From the NCBI GenBank assembly GCA_028874215.1, contig JAPPLF010000055.1, positions 1 to 40,680 of the forward strand: a DNA stretch of 40,680 nt, written 5' to 3'. Position numbers and translations under genes: made by a program. Of the stretch, positions 25,580 through 33,534 are shown piece by piece; the stretch's first letter is position 1, and the number at the start of each line of letters is the position of its first letter. The notes under the pieces were generated by a model. It worked only from the letters and a program-made list of their open reading frames with translations. It was not told where the DNA came from and searched no databases. The stretch is from Acidobacteriota bacterium. GTDB lineage: Bacteria; Acidobacteriota; UBA6911; RPQK01; JAJDTT01.

Positions 25580-26785
25580 TTACCTCTTGGGATCGTAGGA
25601 CACCCGCCAGATCTTGCCGGCCCCGTCGTCGGAGATCAGCAGCGACCCGTCGACCATCTGCAGCAGCCCCACCGGCCGTCCCCAGACCTCGGGACGATCG
25701 GGCGCCAACATCCAGCCCGTGAGGAAGTCGGTGGGACCCGAGGTGGGACGGCCCTTCAGGAAGGGGATGAATGCAATGGAATACCCGACCCGCACCGCCC
25801 GGTTGGAGGAGCCGCGAAAGGCCAGGAAGAGGCCGCCGTGGTATTTCTCGGGGAACTGGCTCCCGCTGTAAAAGAGAATGTCCAGGACCGACACGTGTGC
25901 GCCCAGCAGGACGTCCGGGTAGCGGCTGCTGTCGACCTTCTCCTGGTCGGTCTCCTTGTGGCGCGGCTCCTTGTGGGGACCGGAATAGGCATCGGGGAAG
26001 CCGTAGAAACCGCCCTGTTCGATGTGGACCAGGTAGTCGTCCGGCAGATCGTCGCCCAGTCCGTCCCGTTCCTGCACGCTTCCCCAGAGCTCATCCGTCC
26101 CCGGGCGCCAGCGCAGACCCACGGTGTTGCGCAGACCGGTGGCGAAGATCTCGTGTCCGCTCCCGTCGGGATTGATCCGGTTGAGGGCTGCGCGGACGGG
26201 AGGGTCCCCCTTGCCGATGTTGGAGCTGGAACCCACCGTCACGTAGAGCTTTTCGCGCTGCCGGTCAAACAACAGGGTCCGGGTCCAATGGCCCTTGCCG
26301 AATCCCGCCATGGAGAAGACCTCCTCGCCCTCTCCCGTGATCCAGAGGTTCTTGTAGGGATAGCGTTTGACGGAGGTGGGCTCGGCCACGTAGAGGTAAC
26401 CCTGGTAGCGGGCCAAACCGTAAGGCCGGTCCAATCCTTCCAGGAGGACGGTCTTCTTGCCGTGCATCAGCCGGGTGACGGTTCCGGTCGGTTCATTCCG
26501 CTTGCCGCTGTCGGTGATCAGAATCTCACCGGTCGGACCCAGGAGCATGAAGCGCGGCTTCTCGAAACCGCTGGCGATGACCTCGGCCTGAAAGCCGTCG
26601 GGGAGCTTCAGGCTGGCCCCCTCGGGCCGGGGCACGATCTGCGGTCGGTTGCTGGACGATTTGGAATGGAACGGCTCGGGAAGCTTCCTCCAGTTCACCG
26701 GAAGATCGGACGATTGAGCCAGGACGGCGCCACCGGCCGCCAGCAGGATGCACCAGGAGAATCCGAGGAGTTGACGCGCCTTCAT
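25580..26785 (-). CDS. Secreted PQQ-type sugar dehydrogenase (sorbosone dehydrogenase family)
   Basis: A 401-residue exported protein with a Sec signal (residues 1-23 from ATG 26785; GTG 26812 only adds residues before the signal). It has the six-bladed propeller pattern of soluble glucose/L-sorbosone dehydrogenases: LPDGFQAEVIASGFEKPRFM, ITDSGKR, LDRPYGLARYQGYLYVAE, a His-containing segment FGKGHWTRTLLFD, ATGLRNTVGLRW and the C-terminal GSLLISDDGAGKIWRVSY. Such enzymes oxidise sugars in the periplasm with PQQ. No PQQ-synthesis genes are in the window. It is divergent from the trehalose-phosphatase-like gene. Confidence 0.88.
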   Translation of the reverse strand: MKARQLLGFSWCILLAAGGAVLAQSSDLPVNWRKLPEPFHSKSSSNRPQIVPRPEGASLKLPDGFQAEVIASGFEKPRFMLLGPTGEILITDSGKRNEPTGTVTRLMHGKKTVLLEGLDRPYGLARYQGYLYVAEPTSVKRYPYKNLWITGEGEEVFSMAGFGKGHWTRTLLFDRQREKLYVTVGSSSNIGKGDPPVRAALNRINPDGSGHEIFATGLRNTVGLRWRPGTDELWGSVQERDGLGDDLPDDYLVHIEQGGFYGFPDAYSGPHKEPRHKETDQEKVDSSRYPDVLLGAHVSVLDILFYSGSQFPEKYHGGLFLAFRGSSNRAVRVGYSIAFIPFLKGRPTSGPTDFLTGWMLAPDRPEVWGRPVGLLQMVDGSLLISDDGAGKIWRVSYDPKR

Positions 26786-26913
26786 GATGGTTCGGGATGG
26801 TAGTTTCCGCACGCGGGCGAGTCAAGGCGCACCGCCCTCGATTGACTCGGCGCCGGAGGGGGCGAAACAATGCGGACCGGACGACGCTGACACCGGAGTT
26901 TCTGGAGGCGTGG

Positions 26914-27738
26914 ATGGTGGGGGATCGCCGGTTGCCTTCTGCCCTGGACCGCTGGCCGCGGATTCGGGATCGGCTTCAGGCCCGCCGGCTGCTGCTTTTT
27001 CTGTCCTACGACGGAGCGCTGGCCCCCCTGGTCTCCCGGGAGGACATGGCGGTGCTGTCCCGGGGAATGAAGGAGGCGCTCCGCCAATTGGCCGGCCTTT
27101 GCCCCACGGTGATCGTGAGCCGGCGGGGACGACAGGACCTGGCCTCCATGGTGGATATCGACGGCCTCTATCACGCCGGCAGCGACGGGTTGGATTTCTC
27201 GGGACCGGGACTGAGGGGCGGGTCGCGGGCCAAGGTGGAGTGGGTGCGGCAGGTTCGCTCCCTCGCGGCCGACCTGGTCCAGGCGTTCCTGGGAACCGAC
27301 GGTGTCCTGGTGGATCCCAGGGACGTTTCCCTGGGCCTCCAATTGGATCCGGCCGCCCGGGCCCGCTCCCCTGAAATAGAGCGCATTCTCGATTCGGTTC
27401 TCAGGGGATATCCTCGCCTGCAGAAGATCCGTGACCGGGATGGTCTGCTGGTGCGGCCCCGTTTGGAATGGGATCGGGGAAGGGCGGCCACGCGGATCGC
27501 GGCCGAGTTGGCGCCGTCCGGAACCGGACGGATCCCCCTTTACGCGGGGACGCACCCGGCCGACGAGACGGCCTTTCATGCGCTGAGCGCAGAGGGGCTG
27601 ACCCTCGTCGTGGGCGGGGCCGGATCGGCCACCGCGGCCCACTATCAGCTTCAAAACCCGGTCGAATTGGAGTCCTTTCTCTTTCGTCTCTCGGACCTTG
27701 TTCGAGGGACTGAAGAGGTATCGCGGCGGGGGAATTGA
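26914..27738 (+). CDS. Trehalose-phosphatase-like protein without catalytic residues
   Basis: A 274-residue homologue of OtsB, the HAD-family phosphatase that makes trehalose from trehalose-6-phosphate. The scaffold is clear (LPSALDRW, VIVSRRGRQDLASMV, YHAGSDGLDFSGPG, QLQNPVELESFL). The catalytic signature DxDGTL is changed to SYDGAL: Ser31 replaces the nucleophile Asp, and Asp33 remains. The metal motif GDDxTDE is changed to GTHPADE (212-218), losing both Asp ligands. It is expected to be catalytically dead and may bind sugar phosphate as a sensor or have a new role. ATG 26914 with TGGAGG 6 bases upstream was preferred to 26797, which would overlap the divergent promoter. It lies 1 base before the dehydrogenase gene. 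Confidence 0.8.
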   Translation: MVGDRRLPSALDRWPRIRDRLQARRLLLFLSYDGALAPLVSREDMAVLSRGMKEALRQLAGLCPTVIVSRRGRQDLASMVDIDGLYHAGSDGLDFSGPGLRGGSRAKVEWVRQVRSLAADLVQAFLGTDGVLVDPRDVSLGLQLDPAARARSPEIERILDSVLRGYPRLQKIRDRDGLLVRPRLEWDRGRAATRIAAELAPSGTGRIPLYAGTHPADETAFHALSAEGLTLVVGGAGSATAAHYQLQNPVELESFLFRLSDLVRGTEEVSRRGN

Positions 27739-27739
27739 C

Positions 27740-28723
27740 ATGCGGGCCATGATCCTGAGGCGGCCGGGGACGAGCCTGGAGCCGGTGGACCTGCCGCCCC
27801 TGCACCCGGGACCGGGGCAGGTGCGCGTCCGGGTGCGGGCCTGCGCCGTGTGCCGCACGGACCTGCACGTGGTGGACGGAGATCTGACCGGCACCAAGCT
27901 GCCCATCATCCCCGGGCATGAAATCGTGGGAGAAGTGGCCGAGTTGGGTCCCGCAGTGCGGCGGCACTCCGTCGGGGACCGGGTCGGAATCCCCTGGCTG
28001 GGATGGACCTGCGGGCAGTGCGGCTACTGCCGTTCGGACCGGGAGAATCTCTGCGAACGGGCCCGGTTCACCGGGTATACATTGAACGGAGGCTACGCCG
28101 AAGAGGTCGTGGCCCACGAGCGCTACTGCTTTTCGTTGCCGCCGGAGTACTCGGACATCGAGGCGGCCCCCCTCCTGTGTGCCGGCCTCATCGGCTACCG
28201 GTCGTTGGTCATGGCCGGCCCGGGACGGCGTCTGGGCCTCTACGGGTTCGGCGCGGCCGCCCATATCGTCGCCCAGGTGGCCCGGCACCAGGGCAGAAGC
28301 GTCTACGCCTTCACCCGTCCCGGCGATGGGACGGCACAGGATTTCGCCGTGTCCCTGGGGGCGGTCTGGGCCGGGGGTTCGCAACGGATGCCCCCTGAAC
28401 CGCTGGATGCCGCCATCATCTTCGCCCCGGTGGGTCCGCTGGTGCCGCTGGCTCTCGAAGCCGTGGACAAGGGTGGAATCGTGGTCCTGGGCGGAATCCA
28501 CATGAGCGACATTCCGTCGTTTCCCTACCGCCTGTTGTGGGAGGAACGCCGGCTCTGTTCGGTGGCCAATTTGACCCGGAAGGACGCAGCGGAGTTCCTG
28601 GAGGTGGCCCCGCGGGTGCCGGTGCGCACCGAGACCGAGACGTTTGCTCTCGCCGAGGCCAACGAAGCCCTCCGCCGTTTGGCGCAGGGCGAGCTGGATG
28701 GAGCCGCGGTGCTGGTCCCTTGA
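27740..28723 (+). CDS. Zinc-dependent alcohol dehydrogenase family protein
   Basis: A 327-residue medium-chain dehydrogenase. The catalytic zinc site is at CAVCRTD and GHEIVGE, the structural zinc site at CGQCGYCRSDRENLC, and the NAD(P)-binding fold at LGLYGFGAAAHIVAQVA. It oxidises an alcohol, possibly a sugar alcohol, or reduces an aldehyde. It starts at ATG 27740 one base after the stop of the trehalose-phosphatase-like gene, so the two are co-translated and likely act together. Subfamily resemblance is to AdhA-type bacterial enzymes; the substrate is unknown. Confidence 0.9.
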   Translation: MRAMILRRPGTSLEPVDLPPLHPGPGQVRVRVRACAVCRTDLHVVDGDLTGTKLPIIPGHEIVGEVAELGPAVRRHSVGDRVGIPWLGWTCGQCGYCRSDRENLCERARFTGYTLNGGYAEEVVAHERYCFSLPPEYSDIEAAPLLCAGLIGYRSLVMAGPGRRLGLYGFGAAAHIVAQVARHQGRSVYAFTRPGDGTAQDFAVSLGAVWAGGSQRMPPEPLDAAIIFAPVGPLVPLALEAVDKGGIVVLGGIHMSDIPSFPYRLLWEERRLCSVANLTRKDAAEFLEVAPRVPVRTETETFALAEANEALRRLAQGELDGAAVLVP

Positions 28724-28851
28724 TGCGGGATGCGGCGCTCGCCGTGCGCGGGCACGGCTTATGCGGCAGTCTCGGACTCATAGTAGACTGACGCCGGGTC
28801 CGGGCCTCGGGGCCGGTAAATAGCCGCATCCTGTCCGTCAGGAGGATCGAC

Positions 28852-30609
28852 ATGTCATATCAGGTGGGGGCCGATTCGATAGCTCGTTTCACCGGACCCG
28901 GCGCATTGGGAGCCATCCCGCATACGTCGAGGCTCGGATCGTTTGGATGGTTGTTGATTCTGCTACTCTCCACGGGATCGATGACAGCCGAGCCGCAACC
29001 ACAGCTCCTCCCTCATCATGAGGAACTGGCTCCGGGGGTTCACGCCGCCGGGTTCTCCCACCAATTCGCCAGCGCCAACTGCGGATGGGTGGAGTTGGAC
29101 GGGGAGACCCTGTTGGTCGACCTGCCCAGAGGCCGATCCGTTGAGGCCTATCTGGACCGGGTCACGGCTCAAGGAAAGCGGCCCGCGCGGCTTCTGGTAT
29201 TGACCCACATCTGGGAGGATTCGTCCTGGGCGACCTATTCGGCCTACGAACCGGTGGAAAAGCGCTGGTACCGCTCTCCCGAACCCATGGGACCGGACGC
29301 GATCGCTCCTCTGGTCGGCGCGCTGATCAAGGGAGGCGTCAAGCAGATCGTCACCTCTCCCAAGATTCGCCAGCGTTTGTTGGGCAAGATGCCGGATCTG
29401 GATCCGTCCATGGTGACGGCCCTGTCGAGTCCGGGCTTCGTTGGAGACTCCGCCCGGTCGATCCGGTTCCTGCCGCTGGACGGAGTCTGGGACGAGGGAG
29501 CCGGAGCTCTCTATCTGCGGAAGGAAAAAGTCCTTTTCGGCGGCCCCCTGGTCATGAACGGCATCCGGTTCCATCCGGATGGGAAGGACACCGCGGCCTG
29601 GATCGAGGTTCTGGACCGCCTCCATGACCTGGGCGCGCGAGAGGTCGTACCGGGCTTCGGTTCCTGGACCGGGACCAACATGCTGGGGCGTCTCCGCGAC
29701 CTGCTGGCGGAGCTCCGGGACGAGGTCGCCTACGGGATCGCCATTGGATACTCCCTGGCCGAGGTCCAGAAGTATGTCCGGATTCCCGACGGGCTCCAGT
29801 ATTGGACCACCCATTCGCGCCCCAGAGACCCACAGATCGCCCATGTCTATCGGGAGCTCACGGTCCCCAATGCTCCCTTCCACGGTCGTCCGCCCCGGCC
29901 CGGCGACTCCGGTCCCCATGCGCTGGTCCTGATCGGGGACAGTCCCCATCCACCGGCGCCGATCCGGAAGGCGTTGGCAATGGTATTCCAGGCCACCGGC
30001 GTGACTCCCCACTTCACGGTGGACGTGAACGCCCTGTCGGCGGAAAACCTGTCCCGGGTCCAGTTGCTGGTCATTCTGCGGGACGGCCGCCAGGTGGAGC
30101 GCAAAGGGGAGGGCCGGGAGCCGTTGCGGGTTCTGGTGGATCCCCTGCATGGGGAGATCAAGACCTGGGTGACCCTGGAACAGGAGCGGGCGGTGGTGGA
30201 TTTCGTGGAGAAGGGCGGCTCCTTCCTGAATCTCCACAACTCGCTGGGGCTCTATCCTCCCGCCGGACCCTACTTGAAGCTGGTGGGAGGACGTTACATC
30301 GGGCACGGACCCTATGAGCGCTTCCGCGTCGAGGTGGTGGACCCGGATCATCCCATCACGGAGGGCGTCAGCGACTACACGACCGCCGACGAGCAGCACT
30401 CGCCGGTCATCTACGACGAGAGCCAGGTCCACATGATCCTGGAGAGCCGGATGGACAACGGAATCGCGGTCCCCGCCGGCTGGGTCCGCGAGGCCGGGAA
30501 GGGCAGAGTCTGCCACCTGGCCGGCGGCCATCCGGCCGAACCGCTGTTTCACCCCATGTACCAGCGCTTGATGAAGAACGCCGTCCGCTGGTGCCTTCGG
30601 GCCGAGTGA
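28852..30609 (+). CDS. Metallo-beta-lactamase-fold pseudoenzyme fused to a ThuA-like domain
   Basis: A 585-residue exported protein (AGGAGG 6 bases before the ATG; signal helix at about 30-46). Residues 55-310 have the layout of a metallo-beta-lactamase fold, but the T-H-x-H-x-D-H zinc motif reads THIWEDS (118-124), GGD is GGP and the later GHG is GFG, so the metal site is lost. Residues about 350-580 form a ThuA-like domain of the glutamine-amidotransferase-like class (VEKGGSFLNLHNSLGLY, LVGGRYIGHGPYERF, VVDPDHPITEGV, GKGRVCHLAGGHP). ThuA proteins act in trehalose and related sugar 3-oxidation pathways. The only well-preserved domain is therefore the ThuA part. Confidence 0.8.
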   Translation: MSYQVGADSIARFTGPGALGAIPHTSRLGSFGWLLILLLSTGSMTAEPQPQLLPHHEELAPGVHAAGFSHQFASANCGWVELDGETLLVDLPRGRSVEAYLDRVTAQGKRPARLLVLTHIWEDSSWATYSAYEPVEKRWYRSPEPMGPDAIAPLVGALIKGGVKQIVTSPKIRQRLLGKMPDLDPSMVTALSSPGFVGDSARSIRFLPLDGVWDEGAGALYLRKEKVLFGGPLVMNGIRFHPDGKDTAAWIEVLDRLHDLGAREVVPGFGSWTGTNMLGRLRDLLAELRDEVAYGIAIGYSLAEVQKYVRIPDGLQYWTTHSRPRDPQIAHVYRELTVPNAPFHGRPPRPGDSGPHALVLIGDSPHPPAPIRKALAMVFQATGVTPHFTVDVNALSAENLSRVQLLVILRDGRQVERKGEGREPLRVLVDPLHGEIKTWVTLEQERAVVDFVEKGGSFLNLHNSLGLYPPAGPYLKLVGGRYIGHGPYERFRVEVVDPDHPITEGVSDYTTADEQHSPVIYDESQVHMILESRMDNGIAVPAGWVREAGKGRVCHLAGGHPAEPLFHPMYQRLMKNAVRWCLRAE

Positions 30610-30613
30610 TAGG

Positions 30614-30637
30614 AGGGGGGACTTTCCTGTCCCCCCT
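30614..30637. repeat. REP-like hairpin, loop TTTCCT
   Basis: Arms AGGGGGGAC (30614-30622) and GTCCCCCCT (30629-30637) pair perfectly over 9 bases around TTTCCT. It starts 5 bases after the ThuA-fusion stop codon. Confidence 0.75.
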
Positions 30638-30647
30638 GACCCCCTGT

Positions 30648-30726
30648 CGGCGGTAGGAATACCGCCGCTCCTATGGCGGTAGGAACGCCGTCGCTCCTTC
30701 GGCGGCAGGGATGGCGTGGCTCATCG
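30648..30726. repeat. Three tandem REP-like units, 26-base period
   Basis: Units begin at 30649, 30675 and 30701, exactly 26 bases apart. The first is an intact hairpin (CGGCGGTA at 30648-30655 with TACCGCCG at 30660-30667, loop GGAA). The second keeps GGCGGTAGGAA but only a short stem, and the third is further decayed (GGCGGCAGGGA). Each unit is followed by a GCTCC- or GCTCA-like flank. The third unit overlaps the end of the dehydratase gene (stop at 30721). Confidence 0.7.
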
Positions 30727-32427
30727 CAGGAAGTCGAAATCGCATCCCTGGTCCGCCTGCAGGACGCGTTCGAAGTAGAGTCGGCGGTAGCCTCTTGATT
30801 CGGGCCGGACTCGGCGACGGAAGCCCGCAAGCCGGCGCTTGATCTCCCGGGGCTCGACCAGGAGGTCTAATCGCCGGGCCGGAACGTCGAGCCGGATGGG
30901 ATCGCCCGTGCGGACCGCGGCCAGCGGTCCTCCCGCTTCGCTCTCGGGGCAGACGTGGACCACCACCGTTCCCCGAGCCGTGCCGCTGATGCGTGCGTCG
31001 CTGATCCGGACCATGTCCCGAACGCCTGAACGGAGCAGTTTTCGGGGGATCGGCAGCAGTCCCCATTCGGGCATGCCGGGACCGCCGAGAGGCCCGGCGC
31101 CTCGAAGCACCAGCACGTCCTCGGGACCGACTTCCAAATCCGGATCGTCGATGCGCTCCAGCAGTTCGTGGTGATCGTCGAAAACGATCGCCCGGCCCTC
31201 ATGGCGCAGCAGTCCGGGCGCGGCGGCGCTGTGCTTGATGATGCATCCGTCCGGAGCCAGCGACCCGTAGAGGACGGCCAGGCCGCCGGCAGGTTCCAGC
31301 GGGCGGTCCAGGGGACGGATCACTTCCGAATTGTCGTTGCGGGCTCCCTGAAGGTTTTCGCCCAGGCTCTTTCCGGTGACCGTGGGCTGGTCCAGGTCCA
31401 GCAGAGGCGCGATCTCATTCAAAAGCGCCGCCGCCCCTCCCGCGTAGGCGAAGTCCTCCATCAGGAAACGCCCCGCCGGCTTCAGATCCAGGAGCACCGG
31501 TGTCGTCTGAGACAGTTCGTCGAACCTCTTGAGCGACAGCGGGATGCCGGCGCGTCCGGCCACGGCCAGAAGATGAACGATGGCGTTCGTGGATCCGCCG
31601 ATGGCGTGCAGCGTGTGGATGGCGTTGTCGAACGACGCGGCGCTCAGCAGCCGGGACGGTTTCAGATCCCGTTCCGCCAAGTCCACGATCCGGCGTCCGG
31701 CGCGGTGCGCCAGCCGGGTCCGGCGGGAATCGGCCGCCGGGTAGGCGGCGTTCCCGGGCAACGCCAATCCCAGGGCTTCGGCCAATGTGGCCAGGGTGGA
31801 AGCCGTGCCCATGGTCATGCAGTGCCCCGGACTCCGGATCATGGCGCCCTGGAGATCCAGCCAGTCTTCCTGCTTGATTCTCCCGGCTCTCAGTTCGGCC
31901 TCGAAGCGCCTGCAATCGGTGCACGATCCCAGCTCCTGGCCCCGCCAGTGGGCGGTGAGCTGTGGCCCGCCCGTCACCAGGATCGCCGGCAGGTCCGCGC
32001 TCACGGCTCCCATGAGCAGTCCCGGCGTGGTCTTGTCGCATCCTCCCAGCAGGACCACGCCGTCCAGAGGATTGGCCCGGATGCATTCCTCCACGTCCAT
32101 GCTCAGGAGGTTGCGGAAGAGCATGGCGGTGGGCCGCATGTTGAACTCGCCCAACGAGATGACGGGAAATTCGAAGGGCACTCCGCCCGCCTGCCAGACC
32201 CCTTCCTTGACCCGCTGGGCGAGGGTGCGCAGGTGGGCATTGCAATGGGTCAACTCGCTCCAGGTGTTGCAGATGCCGATGAGGGGACGGTCCCGGTACA
32301 CGCCGGGGTCGAGGCCCAGTCCCTGCAGGGCGGCCTGCCGGGTCCACCCGTACAGTGCGGGGGTGTCGAACCACTCGCGGCTGCGCAAGTTGCGCCTTTT
32401 TCCGTTCTTCAATCCCTTCGCCTCCAC
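30721..32427 (-). CDS. Sugar-acid dehydratase, IlvD/Edd family
   Basis: A 568-residue Fe-S dehydratase of the IlvD/Edd family in the pentonate branch (L-arabinonate or D-xylonate dehydratase-like), which turns an aldonic acid into a 2-keto-3-deoxy acid in the cytoplasm. The branch is indicated by SREWFD near the N-terminus. Likely [2Fe-2S] ligands are Cys53 (GICNTWSE), Cys130 (GGCDKTTP) and Cys203 (GHCMTMGTAST). Substrate-loop and magnesium regions (GGSTNAIVHLLA, ISDARISGTA) are intact. The GTG start at 32427 lies in the short space divergent from the ankyrin gene. A substrate from the neighbouring dehydrogenases would be a sensible link, but this is not shown. Confidence 0.9.
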   Translation of the reverse strand: MEAKGLKNGKRRNLRSREWFDTPALYGWTRQAALQGLGLDPGVYRDRPLIGICNTWSELTHCNAHLRTLAQRVKEGVWQAGGVPFEFPVISLGEFNMRPTAMLFRNLLSMDVEECIRANPLDGVVLLGGCDKTTPGLLMGAVSADLPAILVTGGPQLTAHWRGQELGSCTDCRRFEAELRAGRIKQEDWLDLQGAMIRSPGHCMTMGTASTLATLAEALGLALPGNAAYPAADSRRTRLAHRAGRRIVDLAERDLKPSRLLSAASFDNAIHTLHAIGGSTNAIVHLLAVAGRAGIPLSLKRFDELSQTTPVLLDLKPAGRFLMEDFAYAGGAAALLNEIAPLLDLDQPTVTGKSLGENLQGARNDNSEVIRPLDRPLEPAGGLAVLYGSLAPDGCIIKHSAAAPGLLRHEGRAIVFDDHHELLERIDDPDLEVGPEDVLVLRGAGPLGGPGMPEWGLLPIPRKLLRSGVRDMVRISDARISGTARGTVVVHVCPESEAGGPLAAVRTGDPIRLDVPARRLDLLVEPREIKRRLAGFRRRVRPESRGYRRLYFERVLQADQGCDFDFLR

Positions 32428-32586
32428 CCCGAAAAATTCCCGAGCCCTGTGTTATCATGCCCGCAACTCCGACACAATTCGGAGAGGGCTCGCTGGACCG
32501 CACACCCCGGAGGGCGGTGGAGGGCCGTTCCTGCGGCGGATTCTGTGACTGCTCGGTCCGCGTCCCGCAACTCAGAAAGGAGATCC

Positions 32587-33531
32587 ATGATGCTGAATTT
32601 TCGGGGATTCGTGACGTTGCTGGCCCCCTCTCTTCTTCTGCTCTGCAGTTGTGGCGGGAACATCAACGAGGAGCTGATCGATGCCGCGGGGAATGGGGAT
32701 GACGCCGCCGTCAAGGAACTCCTGGCACAAGGCGCCGACGCCAATGTCGCCAGCGAGGAGGAGGGACAGGAAGGACAGCTCGCCCTCATCCTGGCCGCCG
32801 GTCACGGCCACGACGCCGTGGTCCAGTCGTTGATCGGTGGCAGCGCCGACATCGAAATCCGCGATTCCGAACAGCGGACACCCTTGATGGCCGCCGCGGC
32901 GAGCGGTCAGGCCGGGACGGTCCGGGTCCTGCTGGAGGCCGGCGCCGATGTGGAGGCGCAGGACAACCGGAAGCGGACGGCCGTGCTCTGGGCCGCGGCT
33001 CGGGGCCACGACGAGGTCATCGGAGCGCTGGCGGAGAAGGGGGCCAATCTGGACGTGGCGGATCAGAGCGGCGGAACCGCGCTGATCATGTCCCTCGGGG
33101 CCGGGCACGGAGCAACGGCGCGAGCACTGCTGAGCCACGGCGCGGACGCCTATGCCATGACCAGCGACGGATCTCCTTCCGTCCTGCTGGCGGCCAAACT
33201 GGGTGACACGGAGAGTGTCAACGCCCTGCTGGAAGAAGGAGTCGACGCCGAGGGAACGGATCCGGACGGAAAGACCTCGGTGGTGTGGGCCGCCGAGGGT
33301 GGACACACCGAAACCGTGAAGGCCCTGGCCGAGTCGGGAGCCGACGTCAACGTGCAGGACAAGCAGGGTTGGACCGGACTCATGTACGCGGCGGTCAACG
33401 GGCATGCCGATGCGGTCAAGGTGCTGCTGGAAGCCGGAGCCGACGCCAGGGCCAGGAACGAGGACGGGAAGACGGCCCGGACGCTGGCTCAAGAGGGGAA
33501 CAAGGAGGAGGTCGCCGCCCTCTTGAAGTAG
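32587..33531 (+). CDS. Ankyrin-repeat lipoprotein
   Basis: A 314-residue exported protein. ATG 32587 follows AAAGGAGA and precedes a signal helix ending in the lipobox-like LCSC, so it is probably lipid-anchored. The rest is about eight 33-residue ankyrin repeats (for example RTPLMAAAASGQAGTVRVLL and GWTGLMYAAVNGHADAVKVL), a fold for protein-protein binding. The much longer open frame starting at 31168 is a shadow of the dehydratase and was ignored. Its partner is unknown. It is 3 bases before the next gene. Confidence 0.9.
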   Translation: MMLNFRGFVTLLAPSLLLLCSCGGNINEELIDAAGNGDDAAVKELLAQGADANVASEEEGQEGQLALILAAGHGHDAVVQSLIGGSADIEIRDSEQRTPLMAAAASGQAGTVRVLLEAGADVEAQDNRKRTAVLWAAARGHDEVIGALAEKGANLDVADQSGGTALIMSLGAGHGATARALLSHGADAYAMTSDGSPSVLLAAKLGDTESVNALLEEGVDAEGTDPDGKTSVVWAAEGGHTETVKALAESGADVNVQDKQGWTGLMYAAVNGHADAVKVLLEAGADARARNEDGKTARTLAQEGNKEEVAALLK

Positions 33532-33534
33532 CCC

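Noticed and set aside
26797-26913. N-terminal extension of the trehalose-phosphatase-like protein
   Set aside because: Arg-rich, overlaps the divergent promoter region, and the family homology begins at LPSALDRW just after ATG 26914.
31168-32586. Long plus-strand frame that would extend the ankyrin gene to 787 residues
   Set aside because: The added part is the antisense of the sugar-acid dehydratase and has shadow composition; the signal sequence and Shine-Dalgarno fix the start at 32587.
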